From NCBI GenBank assembly GCA_024763535.1, contig JANTFH010000008.1, forward strand, positions 1 to 64,000: 64,000 bases of DNA. The letters run 5' to 3'. Under the pieces are notes generated by a model. It worked only from the letters and a program-made list of their open reading frames with translations. It did not search any database and was not told the origin of the DNA. Shown here in pieces: positions 18,581-27,777 of this stretch. The first letter of the stretch is position 1, and each line of letters opens with the position of its first letter. A program made the position numbers and the translations under genes. The stretch comes from Thermodesulfobacteriota bacterium. Lineage in GTDB: Bacteria; Desulfobacterota; Anaeroferrophillalia; Anaeroferrophillales; Tharpellaceae.

Positions 18581-18931
18581 ATGACTAAATCTTCGAAAGA
18601 AAAAGATATTTCATATGAAATGACAGATGAAGATAAGACCATAAAAATTATGGTCGAACTCTTCTGTCGAGAGCGGCACGGGAGAGAGCGGCATGGGGGC
18701 GACTTTCTCTGTGATGAGTGCCGGGAACTGCTCGAGTATGCCCGGGCCAGGGTACGTCAATGTCCCCTCAAAGAGCAGCGAACCACCTGTGGTAAATGTG
18801 AGATTCACTGCTACAAACCGGCCATGCGGCAGCGGATACAGGAAGTGATGCGCTACGCCGGCCCCCGCATGTTCAAAGTCCATCCGCTGCTGGCCGCCAG
18901 ACACCTGCTTAAAGGCAGGGGTAAAAGTTAA
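18581..18931 (+). CDS. YgbA-like (nitrous oxide-stimulated promoter) protein
   Basis: This 116-aa Cys-rich protein matches the YgbA family. It has the conserved order FCRERHG, CDECRELLEYA, RVRQCP, TCGKCEIHCYKP and VMRYAGPRM followed by HP. The Cys clusters suggest metal binding. YgbA in enterobacteria is induced by nitric oxide and linked to nitrosative-stress growth; its molecular activity is not settled. Near the N-terminus RERHG is duplicated in tandem (RERHGRERHGG), reflecting a short DNA duplication. It follows the AOR terminator, so it probably has its own promoter in 18550-18580, which is too short to judge. Confidence 0.85.
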   Translation: MTKSSKEKDISYEMTDEDKTIKIMVELFCRERHGRERHGGDFLCDECRELLEYARARVRQCPLKEQRTTCGKCEIHCYKPAMRQRIQEVMRYAGPRMFKVHPLLAARHLLKGRGKS

Positions 18932-19067
18932 TCAATCCCGGCTTTTGAACTTGAGGATTATCACAATAAATGTTATGTCTGGAACTCAGCGATTAAGTTT
19001 CGTTCGATGATAAATTTGTCTTCGCAGAAATCCAGGGATATCTGGTGAATTTCGGGAACTTCTCGTG

Positions 19068-19179
19068 AAATTTCGTCGTTTTCCCCAGTGATTGGAGCCC
19101 ATGAAAATTGCTGCTGTTTGAGTGCGTCAGCACGAGTTCAGCAATTTGGGCGTAATCAGCGCTGGAAAAACAGAAATTG
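19068..19179. repeat. Second copy of the structured hairpin element
   Basis: This has the same plan as the insertion at 16395-16515: outer AATTTCGTCGTTTTCC with GGAAAAACAGAAATT, middle GCCC with GGGC, inner AATTGCTG (19106-19113) with CAGCAATT (19139-19146), and a loop carrying CTGTTTGAG and CGAG. The inner stem differs from the first copy at two base pairs, both compensated. It sits in the 301-bp gap before ispG and would be part of that operon's leader if transcription starts upstream. I see nothing else in that gap. Confidence 0.72.
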
Positions 19180-19232
19180 AGCGTACGAAGTGGATGAAAA
19201 TTACCAGATAGCCCGGGTTGGGAGATTATGGT

Positions 19233-20309
19233 TTGGTCTTGAAAGAACGGCGGAAAAGTCGTCAGATTGAGCTGGGCGGGGTAATAATCGGCGGCCGGGC
19301 GCCGGTATCGGTGCAGTCTATGACCAACACCGATACCCGGGATGTACAGGCCACCGTCGCCCAGATTAAACGGTTGGAAAAAGTCGGCTGTGAGCTGGTT
19401 CGGGTGGCGGTTCCGGATGAGAGCGCGGCTTATGTTCTCTCCGAGATCAAAGACCGGATTACCATTCCGTTGCTGGCCGATATCCATTTCAATCATCGTC
19501 TGGCCCTGATCGCGGTCGAACAGGGGGTTGACGGTCTGCGTCTGAATCCCGGCAATATCGGTTCGGCTGCTCGGGTGCGGGAGGTGGTTTCCGCCTGTAA
19601 GGATCGGGGCGTGCCCATCCGTATCGGGGTTAACGGCGGTTCCCTGGAAAAGGAACTGCTGCTTAAATACGGCCCAACCCCTGAAGCCCTGGTTGAGAGT
19701 GCGCTAGGCCATGTGCGGCTCCTGGAAAATGAGAATTTTGAAGAGATAAAAATATCGTTGAAATCTTCTGATGTCCCGGCGACACTGGCAGCTTACCGGG
19801 AGTTGGCGAAGCGGGTTGATTACCCTTTTCATATCGGTATCACCGAGGCCGGAACCCGATTGCGCGGAGCTATAAAATCGGCCGCCGGGATCGCTCTGCT
19901 GCTGGCGGAGGGCTTGGGTGATACCCTGCGGGTGTCGTTGACCGCCCCTCCGGAAGAGGAGATCTTCGTCGCTTTTGAGATTCTCAAAAGTCTGGACTTG
20001 CGACAGCGGGGGATTGAACTTATCAGCTGTCCCACCTGCGGTCGTACCGAAGTTGGTCTGATCGAACTGGCGGAAAAAGTAGAGGGTGCTTTAGCGCATA
20101 TTGAGAAACCTTTGAAAATCGCGGTAATGGGTTGTGTCGTCAACGGCCCGGGTGAGGCCCGGCATGCCGATTTCGGGATTGCCGGAGGTAAAGGTGTGGG
20201 CCTTATTTTTCGTAAGGGCGAAATCTTGAAAAAATTACCTGAGAGTGAACTTCTGTCAGCTCTGGTGGCCGAGGTCGAAAACTATGTTGCCGGGGCGGCT
20301 GTGGATTAA
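19233..20309 (+). CDS. ispG: 4-hydroxy-3-methylbut-2-en-1-yl diphosphate synthase (flavodoxin/ferredoxin)
   Basis: IspG (GcpE) converts MEcPP to HMBPP in the MEP isoprenoid pathway. The TIM-barrel part has VQSMTNTDTRD, LADIHFNHRLA and LRLNPGNIG. The C-terminal part binds a [4Fe-4S] cluster through CPTCGRTEVGL and GCVVNGPGE. No ATG is in frame; TTG at 19233 has GGGAG eight nt before it and gives 358 aa, the normal length. TTG at 19218 is an alternative without a ribosome binding site. It heads a co-directional run to dxs. Confidence 0.95.
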   Translation: MVLKERRKSRQIELGGVIIGGRAPVSVQSMTNTDTRDVQATVAQIKRLEKVGCELVRVAVPDESAAYVLSEIKDRITIPLLADIHFNHRLALIAVEQGVDGLRLNPGNIGSAARVREVVSACKDRGVPIRIGVNGGSLEKELLLKYGPTPEALVESALGHVRLLENENFEEIKISLKSSDVPATLAAYRELAKRVDYPFHIGITEAGTRLRGAIKSAAGIALLLAEGLGDTLRVSLTAPPEEEIFVAFEILKSLDLRQRGIELISCPTCGRTEVGLIELAEKVEGALAHIEKPLKIAVMGCVVNGPGEARHADFGIAGGKGVGLIFRKGEILKKLPESELLSALVAEVENYVAGAAVD

Positions 20310-20312
20310 GCT

Positions 20313-20606
20313 ATGAATCGCCTGCGGCCTGACACCTTCTTTCGTAATTTGGGCTGGTGGCAGCGGGCTTTAATGGAAGGCCGGCTCTGCTGGCGCCTGT
20401 TATGGGATAAAAGGGTTGCTTTTAAGCTTAAATTAATTCCCATCTTTGCCGTTATCTACTTTTTCTCCCCCTATGATCTGCTGCCCGATTTTGTTATTCC
20501 CGGCATTGGTCAGGTTGATGATTTTCTGGTCGTTTTTATCGCCTGCCGGCTCTTTTTACGGCTGGTTCCGGCGGCTGTAGCCCGCGAACATTTTGAAGCG
20601 ATGTGA
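20313..20606 (+). CDS. DUF1232 (YkvA-like) membrane protein
   Basis: This 97-aa protein has the DUF1232 core FKLKLIPIFAVIYFFSPYDL followed by PDFVIPGIGQVDD. One or two membrane segments are likely. The family is widespread and its function is unknown. It starts 3 nt after the ispG stop and its stop precedes the mutL ATG by 4 nt, so it is part of the same transcript. Confidence 0.85.
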   Translation: MNRLRPDTFFRNLGWWQRALMEGRLCWRLLWDKRVAFKLKLIPIFAVIYFFSPYDLLPDFVIPGIGQVDDFLVVFIACRLFLRLVPAAVAREHFEAM

Positions 20607-20610
20607 TTTT

Positions 20611-22497
20611 ATGAGTAATCTCTGTGAACCCGAAATTCGCCGTCTTAATCCCGAAGTCTGTAATCAGATTGCCGCCGGTGAAGTAGTTGAACGGCCGGCT
20701 TCGGTAGTTAAGGAGCTGGTTGAGAACGCTCTCGATGCCGGAGCCGACCAGATTAAAGTGATTATTGCCGAAGGCGGCAAGGATCTGATTGAGGTGGTTG
20801 ATAATGGTCACGGTATGGATTCAGGGCAGGCCCGGCTGGCACTGGAGCGGCATGCGACCAGTAAGATTGTTTCCGCCGCTGATCTTTTCGGGGTAACAAG
20901 TTACGGTTTTCGGGGCGAGGCTCTGCCCAGCATCGCTTCAGTTTCAGATTTTTCCATGACCACCCGGAACCGGCGGATGGAGGCCGGCGTCAGGCTCCGG
21001 GTTTCGGCCGGCGGTGGAATTCTGGAGGAGGCGGCAGCGGCACCGGTCGGTACCAGAGTTGTGGTTAAAAATCTTTTTCATTCAGTACCGGCCCGAAAAA
21101 AGTTTCTTAAAACCACAAATACCGAAAGAGGGGCGATTCTCGAGCGCCTGCAGCGTTTCGCCATCTCCCATCCCGAGTGCTCCTTTGAGCTTGAACATAA
21201 CGGTCGCCAACGGCTCAACTTTACCCGGGGCGATCGTGAAATCGACCGGGTCGCAGCGGTATTGAAACTTGATCCGGAGAGTGATTTGCGGGCTCTTCCG
21301 GAGAGCGGGGGGGATGAGATTAAGCTGAGAGGCTATGTCTCTCTGCCCCAAATTCAGCGTGCCAACAGCCGGCAGCTCTATTTCTTTGTCAACCGGCGGG
21401 CGGTACGGGATAAAGCCCTGCTTCAGGCCCTGCTTAAAGCCTACGAGGGGACCCTGCCCCGGGGCCGCTATCCGGCGGCCGTACTTTTCTTGACAGTTGC
21501 CGCCGGGGTGGTTGATGTCAATGTGCATCCGGCCAAAGAGGAGGTTCGTTTTGCCGACGGCGGCCGCCTCTTTGGGCTCATTCGCCAGGCGGTGCTGGAG
21601 TCGTTAAGTGGTTATCCGACGTATGACGCGGTCGATAATTTCACCGCTTTTACCACTCCGCATAAAATTCGGGAGAGCTCTCCGGTCGCGGGATATGGTT
21701 CTGGTTCTTTTTCTGATACAAGTGATTCGGGAAATTCTGATCAGTGTGTAGTTGAAACTCAGCTGCCGCCGGCTTTTTATGAACCGGATTCCGGTACACA
21801 GAATAACTCCCCCGGGCGGGGACTGATTCGGGATGAAAATCGTCAAGCCGGACGCCGCTGGCGCTCGGATTTGACCACAAGTCAATTTGAAGCGTTACCC
21901 GGTTTCAGCGATTCTGACTCCGGATTTTTTTCCACCATGACCATTGTCGGAGTCCTCTGGGATGCCTATATTGTTTTACAGTCCGTAAATGAGTGCTATA
22001 TGCTTGATCAGCATGCCGCTCACGAACGGGTACTGTTTGAAAAATTGAAAAAGCAGCGTTCCGGAGAGGGCCCGGCCCAACATCTGCTGCTGCCGCTGCA
22101 GATCGAATGTTCCCTTGTAGAAGAGGAGATGGCTTGTAAATACCGGGATAAACTTGGCCGTTTGGGCTTCGAATTTGATTTTCTGGGTTCGGGAACCCTG
22201 CTTCTGCGTGCCGTACCGCTGCTGGTTGACGGCTTGGAGATGGAGAAGGTTTTCCGGGAAACTTTGGCCGATTTTGATGCCGGCGGCAGCGGTGATAAAC
22301 TGGAGAGTATCGATGAAATGCTGGCTCCTCTGGCCTGCCGCATGGCGGTTAAAGCCAGCCACAAACTTTCGTTCGGTGAGATAAAATCACTCTTGTCAAA
22401 ACTTGATCAGACTCCATTGGCCCATACCTGTCCGCATGGCCGGCCCTTCTATTTCAGGCTGGATCGGCGGCAGATAGAGAAGCATTTTCAACGCTAG
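20611..22497 (+). CDS. mutL: DNA mismatch repair protein MutL (endonuclease type)
   Basis: MutL couples mismatch recognition by MutS to strand incision. The N-terminal GHKL ATPase has IAAGEVVERPASVVKELVEN, DNGHGM and GFRGEAL. The C-terminal dimerisation domain carries the metal-dependent nicking motif DQHAAHERVLFE (fits DQHAx2Ex4E), with ACR and CPHGRP further on, so strand discrimination is probably MutH-independent. A linker of ~100 residues (about 340-440) is Ser/Asp-rich. The ATG at 20611 is chosen over an upstream in-frame TTG that lies inside the previous gene. 628 aa is typical. mutS is not in the window. Confidence 0.96.
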   Translation: MSNLCEPEIRRLNPEVCNQIAAGEVVERPASVVKELVENALDAGADQIKVIIAEGGKDLIEVVDNGHGMDSGQARLALERHATSKIVSAADLFGVTSYGFRGEALPSIASVSDFSMTTRNRRMEAGVRLRVSAGGGILEEAAAAPVGTRVVVKNLFHSVPARKKFLKTTNTERGAILERLQRFAISHPECSFELEHNGRQRLNFTRGDREIDRVAAVLKLDPESDLRALPESGGDEIKLRGYVSLPQIQRANSRQLYFFVNRRAVRDKALLQALLKAYEGTLPRGRYPAAVLFLTVAAGVVDVNVHPAKEEVRFADGGRLFGLIRQAVLESLSGYPTYDAVDNFTAFTTPHKIRESSPVAGYGSGSFSDTSDSGNSDQCVVETQLPPAFYEPDSGTQNNSPGRGLIRDENRQAGRRWRSDLTTSQFEALPGFSDSDSGFFSTMTIVGVLWDAYIVLQSVNECYMLDQHAAHERVLFEKLKKQRSGEGPAQHLLLPLQIECSLVEEEMACKYRDKLGRLGFEFDFLGSGTLLLRAVPLLVDGLEMEKVFRETLADFDAGGSGDKLESIDEMLAPLACRMAVKASHKLSFGEIKSLLSKLDQTPLAHTCPHGRPFYFRLDRRQIEKHFQR

Positions 22498-22577
22498 CAT
22501 CTTTAGGGAAATAGCCGTATCAGAGATGGATTTTAAGACTTTTTCCGGCAAACTGCGGCAACTTGCGCTGTACTCTT

Positions 22578-23330
22578 ATGAAATTTAGTGTATATAGATA
22601 TCGTTTCTGTTTCGGCTTTTCAGTTCTACTGGTGTTGGCGGCCTGTACCCGAATGGAGGTTAAGCCGCTTTCCAGACTCAATGATCAAGCTTCAAGCAAA
22701 CAGCAGTGGCAGCGGCTGCTGCCGATTGAAACCTTAAAGGCTGATGCGATCCTCTCCTGGGAAGCGGCACAGGGAGATCACGGGAAATATCGCGTCCGGC
22801 TCTTTTTGCGGTCGCCGGAACAGTTGAAAATCCAGTGGCTGACGCCCTGGGGTTCGGTTGCCGGTCAGCTCCTGATCAACGATCGGCAGTACTGGTTGTC
22901 CGATTCCCGCCGGCAGGAGACCTGGCACGGTCGGGCCGTTGATCTCGACAAGCTGCTGCCGGATGACAAGGGTGAACAGTTGCAAACTATTACGAGCCGT
23001 TTTTTTAAGTTCTGGCCACTGCTCTTTAGCGGCCCGGCCGCCGATGCGGGAAATTATGCTGATAATCTTTCTGTCAGATATCAATCCGTCGGCAACGGGG
23101 ATGATCTAAATTTAACTAAAACGATCGCGATGTCGAATGGTGAGCCGCTGCAGGTCAGACTCTTTAAGATGAAAAAACTGGAGAATGAAAAAATTATGCC
23201 GCAGGCGGTGGAGATCTCAAGCGCCAGCGGTCGGGTAGGTTTAAGGCTGCGGCGTTATTCCCTGCCGGCTAAGTTTTCGCCCGGAACTTTTGTCTACAGT
23301 TTGAAAAAGTTTAATCTACATGAAGGATAA
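22578..23330 (+). CDS. LolB-like / DUF4292-type lipoprotein
   Basis: This 250-aa protein has a lipoprotein signal peptide: a basic start, the hydrophobic GFSVLLVLAAC, and lipobox LAAC with the Cys lipidated. The rest looks like the half-barrel fold of LolA/LolB or DUF4292 proteins, with features such as FLRSPEQLKIQWLTPWG, GQLLINDRQYWL and a final ~60 residues rich in beta strand. It may take part in lipoprotein or lipid transfer at the outer membrane, but identity is too low to name it lolB. The start is the ATG at 22578; an upstream TTG would spoil the signal peptide. Confidence 0.6.
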   Translation: MKFSVYRYRFCFGFSVLLVLAACTRMEVKPLSRLNDQASSKQQWQRLLPIETLKADAILSWEAAQGDHGKYRVRLFLRSPEQLKIQWLTPWGSVAGQLLINDRQYWLSDSRRQETWHGRAVDLDKLLPDDKGEQLQTITSRFFKFWPLLFSGPAADAGNYADNLSVRYQSVGNGDDLNLTKTIAMSNGEPLQVRLFKMKKLENEKIMPQAVEISSASGRVGLRLRRYSLPAKFSPGTFVYSLKKFNLHEG

Positions 23331-23391
23331 TTATAAGGAGAGGGAGTTTAAGTATTATTCCTTAATTTAAGCTATTTATCAGGAGAGGATT

Positions 23392-24327
23392 ATGTCAGAT
23401 AGTGAAAACCGTTTCGATGTGCTGATTATCGGTGGCGGTCCGGCCGGGTTGACCGCCGGCCTCTACGCGGCCCGCGCCCGCTTAAAGTGTGTTCTGCTCG
23501 AAAAGATGATGCTCGGCGGCCAGATTGCGACAACTGAAATGGTTGATAACTACCCCGGTTTTCCCGAAGGTATTGCCGGAGCCGAGATCGGACCGCTGTT
23601 TGAAACTCAGGCTAAACGTTTCGGTCTGGAAGTACGCCAGTTCAAGGAAGGTCTAAAGATCGAGCGTTTAAGTGATGGGTTTAATGTTGCTTGTGGTGCG
23701 GATGAGGTGCTTTACTGCAAAAGTCTGATCGTGGCAACCGGCAGCGGCTGGACGCCGCTGGGTATTCCCGGCGAGGAGCGGCTGCGTGGGGCCGGTGTCT
23801 CCTACTGCGCCACTTGTGACGGGGCGTTCTTTCGGGATCAGGAACTGGCGGTAATCGGTGGAGGCAATTCAGCCGTGGAAGAGGCTCTCTTTTTAACCAA
23901 ATTTGCCTCCAAGGTTTATATTATCCATCGCCGGGATCAGCTGCGGGCGGAAAAAATTGTCCAGGAGCGGGCCTTTGCCAATCCCAAGATCGAATTTGTC
24001 TGGTCGCATATCCCCCTGGAAATTGTCGGCAATGACGGGGTCGAAGGGGTACTGGTCAAAGATTTGAAAACAGATGAGAAGCGTCTCTTAAAGGTTGCCG
24101 GGGCTTTTATCTATGTCGGCATGAAGGCCGACAGTGAGATTGTTAAAGATCTGGTTAAACTGGATGAGCGCGGCTACATCGTGGCGGGAGAAGATACGGT
24201 GACTTCGTGTCCCGGTATCTTTGCCGCCGGTGATGTGCGGGTTAAACCTCTGCGGCAGGTGGCAACCGCCATTGCCGATGGAGCTACGGCGGCAATCATG
24301 GCCGAAAAATATATTGAAAATAGCTGA
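23392..24327 (+). CDS. trxB: Thioredoxin-disulfide reductase
   Basis: This 311-aa FAD/NADPH enzyme reduces thioredoxin. The FAD fingerprint is GGGPAGLTAGLYAARA at the N-terminus, the redox pair CATCD sits near residue 143, the NADPH-binding fold has GGGNSAVEEALFL, and the C-terminal FAD motif is GIFAAGDVR. Size and order are those of low-molecular-weight TrxB. The ribosome binding site GGAGAGG precedes the ATG. A 61-nt gap separates it from the lipoprotein gene, and pcm starts 1 nt after its stop. Confidence 0.95.
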   Translation: MSDSENRFDVLIIGGGPAGLTAGLYAARARLKCVLLEKMMLGGQIATTEMVDNYPGFPEGIAGAEIGPLFETQAKRFGLEVRQFKEGLKIERLSDGFNVACGADEVLYCKSLIVATGSGWTPLGIPGEERLRGAGVSYCATCDGAFFRDQELAVIGGGNSAVEEALFLTKFASKVYIIHRRDQLRAEKIVQERAFANPKIEFVWSHIPLEIVGNDGVEGVLVKDLKTDEKRLLKVAGAFIYVGMKADSEIVKDLVKLDERGYIVAGEDTVTSCPGIFAAGDVRVKPLRQVATAIADGATAAIMAEKYIENS

Positions 24328-24328
24328 T

Positions 24329-24973
24329 ATGGATTACTCGCTGTCGCGTAAAAAAATGGTTGAGGAGCAGATCGCCGGGCGCGGGCTCAATGACCCGCGG
24401 GTTCTGGAGGTCATGCGGCAGGTGCCGCGTCACCGTTTTGTCTCCTCCGGTCTGGCGCATCAGGCTTATGGTGATTCGGCCCTGCCGATAGGAGAATCAC
24501 AGACTATCAGCCAGCCCTATATAGTTGCCTACATGCTTGCATCACTGGGGCTCAAAGGTGATGAAAAGGTACTTGAAATCGGGATGGGCTCAGGCTATCT
24601 GACGGCTCTGCTTTCCGGTCTGGTGGAAAAGGTTTATGCGATTGAGAGACTCAGGTCTCTGGCGATTCCAGCCCGGCAACTGCTGGATGAACTGGGCTGC
24701 GGCAATGTTCTGGTGAAGATCTTCGACGGTAGTTACGGCTGGCCGGAAGCGGCTCCTTTTTCGGCTATTATTGTTTCCGCGGTAGCCTTTGCCAAACCAC
24801 CCGATACCTTTCTCGAACAGCTGATGATCGGCGGGCGTTTGATTATTCCTCTTCTTAAAGAGGAGGGTCAGCATCTTTACCGGATCACCAGACATGGCGA
24901 AAACGAGTTTCAGAGTGAACGTCTTTTAGGCTGCAGTTTTGTTAAACTGGTAGGACGGCATGGCGTCAGATGA
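24329..24973 (+). CDS. pcm: Protein-L-isoaspartate O-methyltransferase
   Basis: Pcm repairs isoaspartyl residues in aged proteins with SAM. Seen are VPRHRFV, the SAM motif VLEIGMGSGYLTALL, the acidic residue in VYAIERL, and GGRLIIPL. An open frame reaches further upstream within trxB, but the ATG at 24329 gives the family N-terminus (MVEEQIAGRGLNDPRVLEVM) and 214 aa. It overlaps rpoS by 14 nt. The pcm-rpoS adjacency recalls the surE-pcm-nlpD-rpoS order of gammaproteobacteria, here without surE and nlpD. Confidence 0.94.
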   Translation: MDYSLSRKKMVEEQIAGRGLNDPRVLEVMRQVPRHRFVSSGLAHQAYGDSALPIGESQTISQPYIVAYMLASLGLKGDEKVLEIGMGSGYLTALLSGLVEKVYAIERLRSLAIPARQLLDELGCGNVLVKIFDGSYGWPEAAPFSAIIVSAVAFAKPPDTFLEQLMIGGRLIIPLLKEEGQHLYRITRHGENEFQSERLLGCSFVKLVGRHGVR

Positions 24974-25841
24974 TAAACATTATTTTTCGGGCGGGGCTTT
25001 AGGCTCGTATCTGGATGATATCCGGACGATCCCGCTACTCGAAGAGAGTGAGGAGATCGAACTCGCCCGCAGGATTCAGGCCGGTGATGAAAAGGCCCGG
25101 CGGCAGATGATCGAGGCCAATCTCAGGCTGGTTGTTCATCTGGTCAAAAGTTATCAGAATCGGGGGTTGCCGATCGATGATCTGATTGAGGAGGGCAACC
25201 TGGGTCTGATTCGGGCCGTCGAACGTTTCGATCCGAGCTTCAACTGCCGTTTTTCGACCTATGCCGCCTGGTGGATTCGTCAGTATATGAACCGGGCCCT
25301 TATCAGTCAGAGCAAACTTATCCGGCTGCCGGTTCACGTGGTTGATGAGTTTAATACCTATGTAAAAGGGCGCCAGAAATTTATTCGTGAATTTAATCGT
25401 GAACCAAGTTTCGAAGAGTTGGCGGAATATCTCAACTATACCTTTACCTCATTTACTCCGGCTTTAGCCCGGCTCAACAATCTGGTCAGTCTTACCTCGG
25501 GCAACAGCCTCAGCGGTGATCGCGATGAGAACAGCTTTGCTTCCGGAACCCTGGCTCTGGATCAACTGGCCGATAAGAACGGCAGTGACGCTTTTGAAAT
25601 TTTGGATCAGGATCTGCGCTTAAAAATAATCCTCTGCTGGCTTGACGAACTGCGCCCTAAAGAACGGCTGGTTATCAGTAAAAGATTTGGTCTTTTCGAT
25701 GAGGATGGTTCGACTTTAGAGGAGATCGGTAAAGAGTTGGGATTGACCCGGGAGCGTATCCGGCAGTTGGAAAAGACGGCCCTGCAGCGCCTGAAAAAGA
25801 TTGTCGACAGCTATGATTATACCTTAAACGATTTGCTTTGA
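24960..25841 (+). CDS. rpoS: RpoS-like group 2 sigma-70 factor
   Basis: This 293-aa sigma factor has region 1.2 (SYLDDIRTIPLL), region 2 (ANLRLVVHLVKSYQNRGLPIDDLI, then YAAWWIRQYMNRAL), region 3 and region 4 (ELRPKERLVISKRFGL, ELGLTRERIRQLEKTALQRLK). It is shorter than RpoD and lacks region 1.1, consistent with RpoS or another general-stress group 2 factor. Its start lies inside pcm, so translation is coupled. The RpoS name is supported by pcm linkage as well as sequence. Region 4 is slightly atypical, with FDEDGSTLEEIGKEL. Confidence 0.85.
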   Translation: MASDDKHYFSGGALGSYLDDIRTIPLLEESEEIELARRIQAGDEKARRQMIEANLRLVVHLVKSYQNRGLPIDDLIEEGNLGLIRAVERFDPSFNCRFSTYAAWWIRQYMNRALISQSKLIRLPVHVVDEFNTYVKGRQKFIREFNREPSFEELAEYLNYTFTSFTPALARLNNLVSLTSGNSLSGDRDENSFASGTLALDQLADKNGSDAFEILDQDLRLKIILCWLDELRPKERLVISKRFGLFDEDGSTLEEIGKELGLTRERIRQLEKTALQRLKKIVDSYDYTLNDLL

Positions 25842-25887
25842 GTCTTCCTCAAACGGAGCCTGAATCAAAGGCGGGAAAAGAGTTGCA

Positions 25888-27777
25888 ATGGAAAATATAT
25901 TGACAAAAATAGAGAGCCCTGAAGATTTAAGAGCACTTGACAGCGCCTCTCTGCCGCAGCTGGCGAGCGAAATCAGGCAGATGATTATCGAGACTGTATC
26001 CCGGACAGGCGGTCATCTGGCTTCATCTTTAGGAGTGGTTGAACTGACCATCGCGCTGCACTACGTTTTTACGACTCCCAGAGATCTTCTGGTCTGGGAT
26101 GTCGGTCACCAGGCGTATGCCCACAAGATCCTTACCGGGAGGATGAAAAATTTCGCTTCACTGCGCCAGTCCGGCGGGCTCAGCGGCTTTCCCAAACGTA
26201 GTGAAAGCGAGTATGATTGTTTCGGGGTAGGCCACAGTTCCACTTCCATTTCAGCGGCACTGGGGATGGCTCTGGCCGCCGAGCAGTTAGAGCGGAAACA
26301 GCGCAGCGTCGCCATTATCGGTGACGCTTCAATGAGTGCCGGAATAGCTTTTGAAGCTCTAAATCATGCCGGGGCTCTGGATCGGGATCTGATTGTTGTC
26401 TTAAATGATAATGAGATGTCGATCTCACCCAATGTCGGGGCCATGTCGGCCTATCTCAACCGGATTCTCACCGGTTCAACGGTCAACCGTTTTCGTCATG
26501 ATGTGAAATCTGTTCTTACCAATATTCCCAGAGTTGGTGAAAGTGTTTTCAAGATGGTCAAGCGGGCGGAAGAGTCATTCAAGGGTTTTGTAATCCCGGT
26601 TGGAACGATTTTCGAGGACCTGGGTTTTCAGTATGTCGGGCCGCTTCCCGGCCACGATCTTGAGGCTCTGGTAGAAACCTTCGAGAATGTCAGCCAGCTT
26701 GACGGGCCGGTACTGGTTCATGTGGTCACCAAAAAAGGTAAAGGATATATTCCGGCCGAAGCTGATCCCAGCGGATTTCATGGAGTCGGCCCTTTTGCGA
26801 TAGCCAATGGAGCTAAAATCACTTCTGCAAAACCGGCACCGCCCAGTTATACTTCGGTTTTCGGCCGGACTTTGACCAAACTTGCGGCTCTGGACAAGCG
26901 GGTGGTCGGGATTACGGCCGCCATGCCGGCGGGAACCGGGATTGAGCTTATGGCGGAAAAATTTCCTGACCGGGTTTACGATGTCGGCATCGCGGAACAG
27001 CACGGAGTAACCCTGGCCGCGGGAATGGCCAGCCAGGGATTGCATCCTTTTGTGGCTATCTATTCAACCTTTATGCAGCGGGCCTTTGATCAGGTAATTC
27101 ACGATGTCGCTCTCCAGAACCTGCCCCTGACCCTCTGTCTCGATCGGGCCGGGGTTGTCGGCGAAGATGGCCCGACTCATCACGGAAGTTTTGATCTCTC
27201 CTATCTGCGGATGATTCCGAATATGATAATCATGGCTCCTAAAGATGAAAATGAACTTCAGCATATGCTCTTTTCATCCTTGAGTTACTCCTCGCCCTCG
27301 GCCATTCGTTATCCCCGGGGCAGTGGCTTCGGAGTCGAGATGGAGAGTGAATTTAAGGCGCTTGAACTGGGACGTTGGGAGATCTTACGGGAGGGTCGGG
27401 ATGCGGCTCTGCTGGCGGTCGGTTCCTGTGTTGCTCCGGCTCTGACTGCGGCTTCAGAGCTTGCTGATAAGCATCAGCTTGACTGCCAGGTGGTCAATTG
27501 TTGTTTTGTTAAGCCTTTTGATGAAGAGCTGCTTGAAACGGTGCTTAAAAATTTCAGCCGGGTCTTTACTTTTGAGGAAAATGCCGGGGTTGGAGGATTT
27601 GGTTCCGGGGTGCTGGAGTTTATGGCGTCCAGAGACATCCGTTCGGCCGGAGTGGTAATTACTGCTATTCCTGATCACTTTGTCCCGCACGCTACGCCGA
27701 AACAGTTGCGTTCAGAACTACTGCTGGACAGCGACGGTATCATAAAAAAGGTTTTATCCAAGCAGTTTGCTGACTGA
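25888..27777 (+). CDS. dxs: 1-deoxy-D-xylulose-5-phosphate synthase
   Basis: DXS condenses pyruvate and glyceraldehyde-3-phosphate, the first MEP-pathway step, with thiamine diphosphate. Seen are [26 protein letters not shown], the TPP/Mg motif GDASMSAG followed by [11 protein letters not shown], and the transketolase block [15 protein letters not shown]. 629 aa is the usual length. It is the last gene of the ispG-to-dxs run. Its 3' end overlaps the convergent glmM by 24 bp, leaving no space for a private terminator. Confidence 0.97.
   Translation: MENILTKIESPEDLRALDSASLPQLASEIRQMIIETVSRTGGHLASSLGVVELTIALHYVFTTPRDLLVWDVGHQAYAHKILTGRMKNFASLRQSGGLSGFPKRSESEYDCFGVGHSSTSISAALGMALAAEQLERKQRSVAIIGDASMSAGIAFEALNHAGALDRDLIVVLNDNEMSISPNVGAMSAYLNRILTGSTVNRFRHDVKSVLTNIPRVGESVFKMVKRAEESFKGFVIPVGTIFEDLGFQYVGPLPGHDLEALVETFENVSQLDGPVLVHVVTKKGKGYIPAEADPSGFHGVGPFAIANGAKITSAKPAPPSYTSVFGRTLTKLAALDKRVVGITAAMPAGTGIELMAEKFPDRVYDVGIAEQHGVTLAAGMASQGLHPFVAIYSTFMQRAFDQVIHDVALQNLPLTLCLDRAGVVGEDGPTHHGSFDLSYLRMIPNMIIMAPKDENELQHMLFSSLSYSSPSAIRYPRGSGFGVEMESEFKALELGRWEILREGRDAALLAVGSCVAPALTAASELADKHQLDCQVVNCCFVKPFDEELLETVLKNFSRVFTFEENAGVGGFGSGVLEFMASRDIRSAGVVITAIPDHFVPHATPKQLRSELLLDSDGIIKKVLSKQFAD

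Noticed and set aside
20593-20610. Upstream TTG start for mutL
   Set aside because: It lies inside the previous gene, and the MSNLCEPEIRRL start at 20611 matches the family.
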